A stretch of 64,000 bases of DNA, from assembly GCA_029263295.1 (NCBI GenBank), contig JAJCXT010000119.1:1-64000 (forward strand), in the 5' to 3' direction. The notes beneath the pieces were generated by a model. The model did no database searches and was not told the origin of the DNA. It worked only from the letters and a program-made list of their open reading frames with translations. The position numbers and the translations under genes were made by a program. This stretch comes from Acidobacteriota bacterium. GTDB lineage: Bacteria > Acidobacteriota > UBA890 > WLXD01. Positions 56,458 through 64,000 of this stretch are shown piece after piece. The first letter of the stretch is position 1. The number at the start of each line of letters is the position of its first letter.

Positions 56458-56982
56458 CTATGAGGTGCGCCGGAAACGCATCTCGTTGCCACTCGGGAAG
56501 AACAGCGTCAGGGTGTCGTGGTCGACCGCGAAGTGCGCGGCCTCCGCGGTCATGGTGTCGTGCACCACCATTCGTAAGTCGTCCGCGGGCAACCCGGGCA
56601 GGGCCTCGCCGATGGACAGATTGAAGCGATGCATAAAGGTCAGGCTATCGCCTTCCGTCGCGTACGTACCGCCCTCGGCCGAACCCCGCCTCGGGTTTGC
56701 GTCTGTGTCCAGCACGAAGAACACCACCTGCCAATCGGTGGACGTGAAGAAAATCTTGCCAGCGAGAGCGTGATCCTCCCCAGTCGAGAGCATGTAACTC
56801 TGCGCCTCCCAGGCGCCCACGATGCTCTCCTGCCCCACCCCGACCGATGCCGACGCGCCGACGGGCACCGCAGCGAACATCATCAATCCGGCCGCTACGA
56901 AACTCACTGCCAGGGCCGCCGCGCCGATCCACCCGACATTCTTCGCCCCGGCCGAGCCACGCCGCACGCTGTCACTTTCCAT
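56458..56982 (-). CDS. Small exported or membrane-anchored protein of unknown function
   Basis: The product has 174 residues from the ATG at 56982, which has GGGAG six bases upstream; another ATG at 56988 directly abuts that site. A hydrophobic segment (about 18-42) anchors or exports it. The rest (SIVGAWEAQSYML, LTFMHRFNLSIGEALPG, DTLTLFFPSGNEMRFR) looks like a small lipocalin- or META-like beta barrel. It lies 23 bases before the alpha/beta hydrolase start and may be part of the same unit. Function not recognised. Confidence 0.6.
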   Translation of the reverse strand: MESDSVRRGSAGAKNVGWIGAAALAVSFVAAGLMMFAAVPVGASASVGVGQESIVGAWEAQSYMLSTGEDHALAGKIFFTSTDWQVVFFVLDTDANPRRGSAEGGTYATEGDSLTFMHRFNLSIGEALPGLPADDLRMVVHDTMTAEAAHFAVDHDTLTLFFPSGNEMRFRRTS

Positions 56983-57016
56983 GCTCATCTCCCGCTACAA
57001 TCAACACACAACTCTC

Positions 57017-57364
57017 ATGTCGCTGGAGAAGACCACGTTGCACGTTCAAGAGTCAATCGAAGCCAAGCTACGCGAAGCCCTGTCGCCCGAGCACCTCGAG
57101 GTGGTCAACGAGAGCGGCATGCACGCTGTTGCCCCGGGATCGGAGACGCACTTCCGTGTAGTAGTCGTCGCCGCCGCGTTCGCAGGCAAGCCCCGGGTGG
57201 CCCAGCACCGGATGATCTACGAGGTCCTGGCCACGGAGCGCGAGGAAGGCGTTCACGCGCTCGGTATCCAGACCTTCACACCGGCAGAATACGATGCCGA
57301 CATCGCTCAGAGAATCGAATCTCCGCCCTGTGCCGGCGGCGACGGCACTCTCGATCGCACCTAG
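57017..57364 (+). CDS. bolA: BolA-family protein
   Basis: The product has 115 residues from the ATG at 57017. The BolA core is complete: VVNESGMHAVAPGSETHFRVVVV, FAGKPRVAQHRMIYEVLATE, and HALGIQTFTPAEY. The conserved His of the RMIY area is placed to share an iron-sulphur cluster with a monothiol glutaredoxin. It is divergent from the gene starting at 56982, and the TolB-like gene follows 17 bases later. Confidence 0.93.
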   Translation: MSLEKTTLHVQESIEAKLREALSPEHLEVVNESGMHAVAPGSETHFRVVVVAAAFAGKPRVAQHRMIYEVLATEREEGVHALGIQTFTPAEYDADIAQRIESPPCAGGDGTLDRT

Positions 57365-57381
57365 ACAAGAGGCGAACAGTG

Positions 57382-58275
57382 ATGACCACCCCGAGACTCC
57401 GTCGCACCCATTGGGCCTTCATCGTGGCGATCTTCGCGCAGGCGCTGGCGGTCGCGAGCGCACATGGCCAGGCCCCCCCTTCGACGGACATCTGGCTGGT
57501 CCCGCTCGACCTGGAGGCATCAACGCCGACGCTGGGCACACCGCGCAACGTGACGGATCGCAACGGATACGACAACCAGCCGTTCTTCGAGCCCGAGGGC
57601 GACTCGCTGCTGTTCACCTCGCAGCACGATGGACAAACGGATATCTACAAGGCACGCCTGACGCTCGCGCCGATCGAGCAGCTCACGGACACAGCTGAGT
57701 CGGAGTACTCGGCGACCGTTATGCCCAACGGCTACGAGTTCTCGGTGATCCGAGTCGAGGACGACGGGACCCAGCGCCTATGGGCTTTTCGCCGTGATGG
57801 CTCGGCGCCCAGGCTGCTGCTCGAGAACGTGTCACCGGTCGGCTACCAGGCGTGGACCCCCGACGAGGCCCTCGCCATGTTCATCCTCGGTGACCCTGCG
57901 ACGCTGCAGTTGGGGGATCTGACGGACGACAGCGCCCAGGTCATGGCGCGGGACATCGGCAGGTCCCTGCACCCACTGCTCGACGGGTCGGGATTCAGCT
58001 TCCTGCACCGTGTTGATGACGTGTGGCGCATACGGGCGCTGGATCTCGCCAGCGGCAACCTCAGCGAACTCGGGCTTCCCTTCGAAGACTCCCAGGACAT
58101 GGCGTGGACGCCCGACGGCCGCATCATCATGGCCAGCGGATCGCGCGTCGCCATCCGCTCGGTCGAGGGGACCTGGCAGGTGATCGGCGATCTGGCCGCC
58201 GCGGGCGCCACGGGGTTAACCCGCGTGGCTGTGCATCCCGACGGCACGTCGATAGCAGTCGTCGCGGTGCGCTAG
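57382..58275 (+). CDS. Secreted TolB-like (PD40) beta-propeller protein
   Basis: From the ATG at 57382 the product has 297 residues with a signal peptide (FIVAIFAQALAVASAHGQA). Propeller blades of the WD40-like PD40 type are visible: NQPFFEPEGDSLLFTSQHDGQTDIYKARL, EYSATVMPNGYEFSVIRVED and AWTPDGRIIMASGS. The protein probably binds partners in the periplasm. A GTG one codon upstream (57379) is equally possible. Confidence 0.85.
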   Translation: MTTPRLRRTHWAFIVAIFAQALAVASAHGQAPPSTDIWLVPLDLEASTPTLGTPRNVTDRNGYDNQPFFEPEGDSLLFTSQHDGQTDIYKARLTLAPIEQLTDTAESEYSATVMPNGYEFSVIRVEDDGTQRLWAFRRDGSAPRLLLENVSPVGYQAWTPDEALAMFILGDPATLQLGDLTDDSAQVMARDIGRSLHPLLDGSGFSFLHRVDDVWRIRALDLASGNLSELGLPFEDSQDMAWTPDGRIIMASGSRVAIRSVEGTWQVIGDLAAAGATGLTRVAVHPDGTSIAVVAVR

Positions 58276-58313
58276 CAGAAGCCAGTCGGGGACGAAGCGC
58301 GGGCCAGTTCTCG

Positions 58314-59069
58314 TTAGCTCGCGTAGGCGCGCGCCATCATGGCGAACCCCGACACACCGAGGCTGTCGAGCAGACCTTCGAGGTCGGTGATGACCCTGCA
58401 CTCTTCTGGGGTGCTGCCTTCGTAGCGTCCGTTGCGATCGATGAGCATCGCATCCATGCCCACTCTTCGCGCCGCTTCCCAGTCCTTGCGGAGATTGTCG
58501 CCTACGTGAAGGGCCTCGCCGGGCTCGACGTCGAGTTCCGCTAGCGCCCGCTCGTAGATGCCGGGGTGAGGCTTGGGCACTCCCGCGCGCGACGAGAACA
58601 CGATGGCATCGAACCAGATACTCAGGTTCAGCGCTACGAGTACCTGCTCGATGCGAGAGTCGAAATTGGACACGAGTGCCAGCTTGTAGCCGGCCGACCG
58701 CAACAGGCACAGCACCGACGCCGCCTCGCGATAGGGCTTCCATGCTTCGGCGCCGCGGTAGATCGCGTACAGCTCATTGAAGAACTTGTCGAAGTCGTCG
58801 ACTTCCTGTTCGGCCGCCTCGACAACCCGCTCCACCATCGTGCGCCACCAGTCGTACTCGCGCTCGTACAGCGCCTCTTCCGACATCGGCGGGAAAGCCA
58901 GCGGCGGCATGCCGGGAAAGACCTCGAAGAACGCATCCTCGATAGCCTCGGTGGACAGCTCGGCGCCGTAACGCCGGGCCACCGCAGCGTAAGTCTCGCC
59001 CACCGGGAAGCGCACGCGCAGCAACGTGCCGCGTGCGTCGAAGGTTATGGCGCGGATCTTGTCGGTCAT
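58314..59069 (-). CDS. HAD-superfamily hydrolase, HDHD3-like
   Basis: The product has 251 residues from the ATG at 59069. Motif I reads ITFDARGTLL: the nucleophile Asp is kept but the second Asp is replaced by Arg, as in the HDHD3 type where it is Lys. Motif II is LALVSNFDSR, motif III has Lys of VPKPHPGIY, and motif IV is LHVGDNLRKDWEAARRVGM. An alpha-helical cap lies at 20-110. The changed motif I may alter or weaken phosphatase activity. The start overlaps the aldo/keto reductase stop by 4 bases. Confidence 0.85.
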   Translation of the reverse strand: MTDKIRAITFDARGTLLRVRFPVGETYAAVARRYGAELSTEAIEDAFFEVFPGMPPLAFPPMSEEALYEREYDWWRTMVERVVEAAEQEVDDFDKFFNELYAIYRGAEAWKPYREAASVLCLLRSAGYKLALVSNFDSRIEQVLVALNLSIWFDAIVFSSRAGVPKPHPGIYERALAELDVEPGEALHVGDNLRKDWEAARRVGMDAMLIDRNGRYEGSTPEECRVITDLEGLLDSLGVSGFAMMARAYAS

Positions 59070-60133
59070 TCTGGGTGGGCTGCCCTGCGGCTGTTCAAAT
59101 CGGTCCACATGATCGCCGCATGGGGTCCGGTCAACTCTCTTTCGAGACCGAAGATATCGTCTCGCGGCCCATCGTGCAGCTTGTGGAGCGACTGAATTCT
59201 ACTCTGATCCTCCGGGGTTAGCGAAAACGAAAACGCTCGGCCCGCTTCAGCGAGATGTTGCGCGCCTCGCATCCCCACAATCACCGCCGCGACCTGCGGC
59301 TGCGCCAGCACCCAGGCGCTCGCGATGTGGGCCGGATCCACACTGTGATCGCGCGCGATCTCGGCTACAGCCGCCAACAGCCGCTGGTACGACTCCCAGC
59401 CGCCCGCCTCGTCGATCATCAGTCGGTACTTGGTTAGCGATCGATTGGCCAAGCCTCCATCGGGATCCTGCTTGCCCAGCCAACCCCCTGTGAGGAACCC
59501 GCCAGCCAGGCTGCCGTAGCAAACCATGGCACCCGGTTGCCCCTCCAGGTACGTAACCAAATGGCGTTGCGGTCTCCGATCGAGCAGCGAGTACTGCACC
59601 TGATGGGCGGCCATGGCCACGCCAGCCGCCTCCATCTCCCGCAACCGCGCCACATCGAAATTGGTGGTTCCTACCAGCCGGATCTTGCCCGCCGTCTGCA
59701 GTTCGCCGAGCCATCCCATTGCGTCGACGTAGCCCGGGACGTCGTATTCCCACCAGGCGAACTGCACGAGGTCGAGCCGCTCGGCGCCGAGACGCCGCAG
59801 CGAACGGTCGATCGTCGCAGTCACGGCCGTGCGGCCCAGGTTGGCAAGCGCGTCACGGTCGGGCACATACTTGGTGTGCACCTTCAACCGATCGGCGCGG
59901 GAACCCAGCCGGGCGCGGAATCGACCGAGGATCTCCTCCACTCCGGTGTAGATGTCGGCGCAGTCGAACGTGTCGAATCCGGCCTCGAAGTACTGCTCAA
60001 GAGCCGCGAGCGCTTCTCCGTCGCTGGTAGGCACCTGCTGATGGCCGCCGGAGAGCTGCCAGAGCCCGACGATGTGCCGCGGCACGTCGTAGCCCGGCGC
60101 CAGCGCGACGCGCGGGATCGTTACCTCAGTCAC
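59066..60133 (-). CDS. Aldo/keto reductase, catalytic His replaced
   Basis: The product has 355 residues from a GTG that overlaps the TIGR04076 gene by 8 bases. The TIM-barrel has DCADIYTG (Asp, Tyr of the tetrad), VHTKYV (Lys) and LDLVQFAWWEYDVP. The last segment has Ala where related proteins have His in QFHWW. The NADPH site at the end reads VAAVIVGMRGAQHLAEA. Catalysis may therefore be altered, or the protein may have a binding role. It lies between two other overlapping genes and is probably translated with them. Confidence 0.86.
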   Translation of the reverse strand: MTEVTIPRVALAPGYDVPRHIVGLWQLSGGHQQVPTSDGEALAALEQYFEAGFDTFDCADIYTGVEEILGRFRARLGSRADRLKVHTKYVPDRDALANLGRTAVTATIDRSLRRLGAERLDLVQFAWWEYDVPGYVDAMGWLGELQTAGKIRLVGTTNFDVARLREMEAAGVAMAAHQVQYSLLDRRPQRHLVTYLEGQPGAMVCYGSLAGGFLTGGWLGKQDPDGGLANRSLTKYRLMIDEAGGWESYQRLLAAVAEIARDHSVDPAHIASAWVLAQPQVAAVIVGMRGAQHLAEAGRAFSFSLTPEDQSRIQSLHKLHDGPRDDIFGLERELTGPHAAIMWTDLNSRRAAHPE

Positions 60134-60467
60134 CGAGCGGAACTACTGTCACGTCGCTGTGGCGAAAGGTGCGCGTTCCGGTGCGCGTGATGCGGAACCT
60201 CCCCCCACAGTACGGATCGGGGCAGGCCACCTCCATGTCGGTGGTCATCCAGTCGTTGGGCTCGGTGACGCGCTGCTTCGCCGGCAGCAGCGGCAACAGC
60301 GCCGCGAGCGGGTAGATCGGAAAGGACTGGCCCGGCGGCAACGTCAGGTTCTCGCCCGACAACTCGAAGTAGTCGCCCTCGGGGTGATCGCACACCATCG
60401 GCCTGTCGCTTGCCACGACCTCCACCCTGAGGTCGTACAACGTGAACTCGTCGCCATGCTCGGCCAT
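60126..60467 (-). CDS. TIGR04076-type small protein
   Basis: The product has 113 residues from the ATG at 60467, with GGAGGA about seven bases upstream. YDLRVEVVAS, LPPGQSFPIYPLAALLPLLPAKQR, DWMTTDMEVACPDPYCGGRFRI and the preceding Cys (MVCDHPEGDYFEL) match the TIGR04076 family of unknown function, which has conserved Cys residues that could bind metal. It starts a three-gene overlapping unit with the aldo/keto reductase and HAD genes. Confidence 0.8.
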   Translation of the reverse strand: MAEHGDEFTLYDLRVEVVASDRPMVCDHPEGDYFELSGENLTLPPGQSFPIYPLAALLPLLPAKQRVTEPNDWMTTDMEVACPDPYCGGRFRITRTGTRTFRHSDVTVVPLGD

Positions 60468-60528
60468 GTTCTTTCCTCCGGCGCTTGCGGTAAGGTCGTG
60501 CCGCAAGGCTCACCGAGGAAGCGTCCAG

Positions 60529-61923
60529 ATGCAAGAAGCTACGAAAACCACACGATTGTCGTTCTTCGGCGGAAGCGCCGGGGCCCTCATGCCTCTCCTG
60601 GCATTCGTCACGGGCGCCACCTACCTCGGGTTCGCCGGGGCTCCCGACGAGCGCGGGCTCTGGACGGTGCTGCTGTTGGCGCTCGGCCTGGCGTTGCTAC
60701 TGAGCCGCGACCGCGAACGGTGCGCCGAAGTGATGATTGAAGGTATGAGCCAGCCGCTGGTGCTGTTGATGATCATGGCCTGGCTGCTAGCAGGCGTATT
60801 CGGGGCACTGCTGTCGGCGTCCGGACTGGTCCAGGCTCTCGCGGGGGCAGCGCATGCGATCGGGCTGCAGGGCGGCATGTTCTGCGCCGCCGCGTTCATG
60901 GTGGCCTGCCTGTTCTCCACCGCTACCGGTACCAGCCTCGGAACGATCATCCTCTGCTTCCCACTGCTGTACCCGGCCGGCGCGGGATCCGGCGCCAGTC
61001 CGATCTGGCTGGCAGGAGCGATCATCGCGGGCTCCACGTTCGGCGACAACATCTCGCCGGTATCGGACACGACCATCGCGTCGGCCACCACTCAGATGGC
61101 GACATTGGGCGACGTAGTGAGCTCGAGACTTCGCTACGCGCTGCCGGCAGCGGCCGCCTCGATGCTCGGCTTTGTCTTGCTCGGCGGTGGTGAACCTGTC
61201 GCGGACAGCGTCTCGACGAGCATCGACCTGAGCGCCCTGCTGATGCTCGCAGCGCCCGCCTTCGTGCTCGGCCTGCTTCTGCGAGGAACTCACCTGGTGG
61301 TAGCGCTCGCCGCTGGAATCGGCGTGGCCATCGTGCTCGCCGTCGGTGGGGGCTTCGTCAGCTGGAGCGAGGTGGTCCATATCGACCCGCAGGCGTACGG
61401 CGCTCGCGGGCTGCTCGTCGATGGCCTGGATCGTGGGGTCGGGGTCTCCGTCTTCACGCTGTTGCTCATGGGAATCGTCGCGGTGGTCGAACATACCGAC
61501 CTGCTGTCCCGCTTCAGCAGCGGCGAATCAGCTCGCACCGTCGCCAGCGGGGAGCGCCAGATCTTCGGAGCGATCACCGCCTCCTGCCTGCTGACGACGC
61601 ACTCCTCGGTCGCCATCCTCGCAGTCGGCAGCACCTCACGGCGCATCGGCGAACGTCTCGGTATTCCTGCCACGCGACGCGCCAACATACTCGACACCAC
61701 GGTATGCACGTACCCGTTTCTGCTGCCCTGGTTCATCCCCACGATCCTGGCGGCGAACCTCACCGCGACGGACGGCGTCATGCCCCGACTCACCGCCCTG
61801 CAGGTAGGCGCGGCCAACCTGCACTCATGGATCCTGCTGGCCGTCATCTGTGCCGCGGTCTTCTTCGGCTACGGAAGACGGACCGGCACCGACGGGGCGA
61901 GCGCCAAGCCAGCCGGCTTCTAG
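60529..61923 (+). CDS. NhaC-family Na+/H+ antiporter-like membrane protein
   Basis: The product has 464 residues from the ATG at 60529, with GAGGA nine bases upstream. About eleven membrane segments are visible. SQPLVLLMIMAWLLAGVFGALL, GTSLGTIILCFPLLYP and GSTFGDNISPVSDTTIASATT are the NhaC motifs, with Asp residues for Na+ binding. The end (TTHSSVAILAVGSTSRRIGERLGI, LDTTVCTYPFLLPWF) completes the family pattern. It exchanges Na+ or an organic ion for H+ across the inner membrane. Confidence 0.9.
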   Translation: MQEATKTTRLSFFGGSAGALMPLLAFVTGATYLGFAGAPDERGLWTVLLLALGLALLLSRDRERCAEVMIEGMSQPLVLLMIMAWLLAGVFGALLSASGLVQALAGAAHAIGLQGGMFCAAAFMVACLFSTATGTSLGTIILCFPLLYPAGAGSGASPIWLAGAIIAGSTFGDNISPVSDTTIASATTQMATLGDVVSSRLRYALPAAAASMLGFVLLGGGEPVADSVSTSIDLSALLMLAAPAFVLGLLLRGTHLVVALAAGIGVAIVLAVGGGFVSWSEVVHIDPQAYGARGLLVDGLDRGVGVSVFTLLLMGIVAVVEHTDLLSRFSSGESARTVASGERQIFGAITASCLLTTHSSVAILAVGSTSRRIGERLGIPATRRANILDTTVCTYPFLLPWFIPTILAANLTATDGVMPRLTALQVGAANLHSWILLAVICAAVFFGYGRRTGTDGASAKPAGF

Positions 61924-61955
61924 CGCTGCCTTATCCGGGTTGGCCTCGGTTTGAG

Positions 61956-64000
61956 TCAGCCGTCGGCGCGCTTGAGCCGGATGATCTTATCGACCGTCAG
62001 GTCGTCGAACCCGGCTGCCTGCAGGCGCGCGATGAACTCTGGCTCGACCTCGTAGCGTTTGAGTTGGATGATCTTTTCGATCGCGAGGTCCCCAAGACCG
62101 ACGGATTCGAGCCCGGCAACATACTCGGCCGTAACTTCGTAGCGCCGTAGGCTCACCAGGTCCGCAACGGTGAGCCGACGCGACACGGTGGCGCTCAGCT
62201 CGCGGATGAAGTCGGCGCTCACCGCGTAGCGCTGCAGTTGAACCAAGTCGGAGATCGGCAACGTCGCGTAGCCCGCGTCGGCCAGCGCGGTCATGCGGTC
62301 GAGATCGACCTCATAACGCTGCAAGGTCACGAGGTCCTCCACGCTCGGATTCGCATACCCGAGCTGCTGGAGGCCCACCACGTAATCTGGATCGACCTCG
62401 TACCGCTGCAATTGCACCAACCCCTCGACGCTGAGGTCCGTCTGGCCCAAGTCCATGTAACGTCCCACCATGACGGGATCCACGGAGTAGCGCATCAGCT
62501 GCACCAGACCTTCCGTGCTGGTATCGAGCCCCGCCAAACGCATCTCCGCCGCATAGTCCGGAGTCACGTCGTAGCGGCTAAGCTGAACCAGTTCCTCGAC
62601 GGGTACGTAGCGGCTGCCATCCTCGGTCATCCCGCGGATGTAGGCATCGTCAATCTCGTAGCGCTTCAGCTGAACCAGGTCCTCGACCGAGAGGTCATCG
62701 AGGCCCACCGCGGCGAGCCGGGCGACCTCCTGCTCATCGACGTCATAGCGATGTAGCTGCACGAGATCCTCGACGGACAGCTCGTATCCGGCCTCCTTGT
62801 AGGTGCCCGCGTATCCAGGTTCGACGTCGTAACGGCTCAGCTGTACCAGATCTTCCGGGTCCAGATCGGTGTACCCGAGAACGCGGAACTCGCCGATGTA
62901 CGCGCCGGTGACGTCGTAGCGAGCAAGCTGGATGACCTCATCGACCCCAAGATCAGGAAGGCCGCTGTCGCGCAGCGCCCGCACATACGCGCCATCGGCG
63001 TCCGACCACACTAGCTGCAGAACCTCCATCACGCGCAGCCGACGCACGCCGAGGGCCTCGAGTTCGTCCGGCAGTTCGGCGTCGATCCCGTAACTGACCC
63101 ATTGGCGCAGTTCATCGAACGTCACAAGTCGATTCTCTGAGCCGTCGAGCTGTTCCAGAAAGCTCTCGTCCATTCCACGGTCGACCAGTTCATCGATCGC
63201 GCCCGCGGAGATCTCGATGATTCCGTCATCGACCCCCAGCGACACGGTCCGCCTGCGGCTGAAGATCCCCTCCTGCAAAGGCAACGGAGTGACGCTCGGC
63301 GGTAACGAGGCGACAGCCGAAGGCAGCGGGGTGATGACCGACGGTAACGGAGCAAGAGCCGACGGCAGAGGCGTGGCCTCTTGAGCAGGTACAGAGGCGC
63401 CGAGCGTGTATGCGCTGGGAACCACGATCACGGCGAGCAAGGCGAGCGTGATGAGGGCGAGCCTAGAGAGGTGCGGCGAAGGTCGTGCTGATGGGTTCAT
63501 GATGCGCTGAATTCTCCTACCGAGGGGATGTGAAAAGCTGCCGTGCGCCACCGCGGGAAGGCCCGGTCGGTGATCGCCGAGAACGGCTGCCGCGTCGAGT
63601 AGCGACTGGCAATAAGAGCTGGCGCGGCCGGTGTCGACTACCGCCATGTCGTCGCAGCAGTCTTCGCCGACATGGCGCAGTTCGCTTCGCAGGAGCCAGT
63701 ACACCGGGTGGGCCCACCATACGAGCCCGCCAAGAAACACGAGGGCCTCCACCCAGAGGTCGCGCCGCCGATGATGGGCAACCTCGTGGGCTATGACCGG
63801 ACGTAAACGCGACGCCGGCACGCGATCGATGATTGCGGCCGGGAGAATAATCCGACGTCGCCAGAGTCCGGCAGCAGCCGGACCAACGCCCGCCGCGGAT
63901 GAGACGAGTTCAGGGGCCCGCCGCAGACCCTGGTGAGTGCTGGTTTGTCGAACAACCTTCAGCAGCGCTTCATCGACAACCGGTACTGTGCTCCGCAGCA
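61956..64000 (-). CDS. BlaR1/M56-type membrane metalloprotease with 29-residue repeats, 5' part beyond the window
   Basis: The frame is open to the right edge, giving 680 visible residues; the start lies outside. The M56 protease has the entry segment LWRRRIILPAAIIDRV and zinc site HEVAHHRRRD (H71, E72, H75 of the visible part), then CCDDMAV. A membrane segment near residue 175 (LITLALLAVIVVPSAYTLG) precedes a Pro/Ser/Leu linker. The C-terminal half is about twelve and a half tandem repeats of 29 residues built on VEDLVQLxRYEVD. BlaR1 relatives sense a signal outside and cut a BlaI-type repressor; the repressor gene would lie beyond the edge. Confidence 0.88.
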   Translation of the reverse strand, partial: LRSTVPVVDEALLKVVRQTSTHQGLRRAPELVSSAAGVGPAAAGLWRRRIILPAAIIDRVPASRLRPVIAHEVAHHRRRDLWVEALVFLGGLVWWAHPVYWLLRSELRHVGEDCCDDMAVVDTGRASSYCQSLLDAAAVLGDHRPGLPAVAHGSFSHPLGRRIQRIMNPSARPSPHLSRLALITLALLAVIVVPSAYTLGASVPAQEATPLPSALAPLPSVITPLPSAVASLPPSVTPLPLQEGIFSRRRTVSLGVDDGIIEISAGAIDELVDRGMDESFLEQLDGSENRLVTFDELRQWVSYGIDAELPDELEALGVRRLRVMEVLQLVWSDADGAYVRALRDSGLPDLGVDEVIQLARYDVTGAYIGEFRVLGYTDLDPEDLVQLSRYDVEPGYAGTYKEAGYELSVEDLVQLHRYDVDEQEVARLAAVGLDDLSVEDLVQLKRYEIDDAYIRGMTEDGSRYVPVEELVQLSRYDVTPDYAAEMRLAGLDTSTEGLVQLMRYSVDPVMVGRYMDLGQTDLSVEGLVQLQRYEVDPDYVVGLQQLGYANPSVEDLVTLQRYEVDLDRMTALADAGYATLPISDLVQLQRYAVSADFIRELSATVSRRLTVADLVSLRRYEVTAEYVAGLESVGLGDLAIEKIIQLKRYEVEPEFIARLQAAGFDDLTVDKIIRLKRADG
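61959..63040 (-). repeat. About 12.5 tandem 29-residue protein repeats
   Basis: Successive units read VEDLVQLHRYDVD, VEDLVQLKRYEID, VEELVQLSRYDVT, VEGLVQLQRYEVD, VADLVSLRRYEVT and so on, spaced 28-29 residues, with a Gly at the end of most units (AVGLDD, LAGLDT, QLGYAN, ESVGLGD). The final unit is cut after the RLKR. They lie after the membrane segment of the M56 protein and would be on the outer face or in the periplasm. Confidence 0.88.

Overview
The window is about 64 kb of dense, high-GC bacterial chromosome. I see some 56 protein genes, one cobalamin riboswitch and one clear intrinsic terminator. I saw no rRNA, tRNA, CRISPR array, insertion sequence, phage gene or replication origin. Many lipoprotein signals and a pilin-like protein point to a Gram-negative (two-membrane) cell. 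The ECF-sigma/Ser-Thr-kinase-TPR pair, paired secreted amidohydrolases, several sulfatase-fold lipoproteins and a BlaR1/M56 protein with tandem repeats are typical of free-living Acidobacteriota, Gemmatimonadota or Myxococcota-like lineages. I cannot fix the phylum from sequence alone.

Left part (1-23.8 kb). A cut secreted protein is divergent from an AraC-type regulator. Next come an ECF sigma factor overlapping a Ser/Thr kinase, two divergent sulfatase-fold lipoproteins, and two convergent secreted proteins that share an unrecognised C-terminal domain and are separated by a perfect terminator. A leftward run follows (MATE exporter, M3 oligopeptidase, HEAT lipoprotein, third sulfatase-like lipoprotein). 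Then come an SGNH hydrolase with a secreted partner, a NeuC-like UDP-GlcNAc 2-epimerase and two secreted proteins of unknown role.

Middle (24-43.7 kb). A leftward class III alcohol dehydrogenase / metallo-beta-lactamase-fold hydrolase / AlbA_2 group suggests formaldehyde-thiol chemistry. A Leu/Glu-type amino-acid dehydrogenase and a btuD-btuC-btuF vitamin B12 importer follow; the importer is preceded by a well-conserved cobalamin riboswitch. Then come a D-aminoacylase-like amidohydrolase, an APC permease, an ECF sigma factor with a likely anti-sigma partner, two overlapping secreted amidohydrolases, a CYTH protein, an M23 endopeptidase, a proline dehydrogenase and elongation factor P.

Right part (43.7-64 kb). 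A tight rightward group encodes a SpoIIE-type phosphatase, a LytS-type kinase with the same N-terminal membrane domain, a LytTR regulator, a bactofilin-like membrane protein, an ABC-2 exporter, a CPBP protease and a HAMP-like/pilin fusion. A leftward five-gene group (small secreted protein, alpha/beta hydrolase, nitrilase, PLP dehydratase, EamA exporter) follows. BolA, a beta-propeller protein, a leftward trio of overlapping genes (TIGR04076, aldo/keto reductase, HAD), an NhaC-type antiporter and a BlaR1/M56 protein with about twelve 29-residue repeats cut by the right edge complete the window.

The most unusual items are the membrane domain shared by phosphatase and kinase, the HAMP-pilin fusion, the domain shared by the two convergent secreted proteins, and the BlaR1 repeats.
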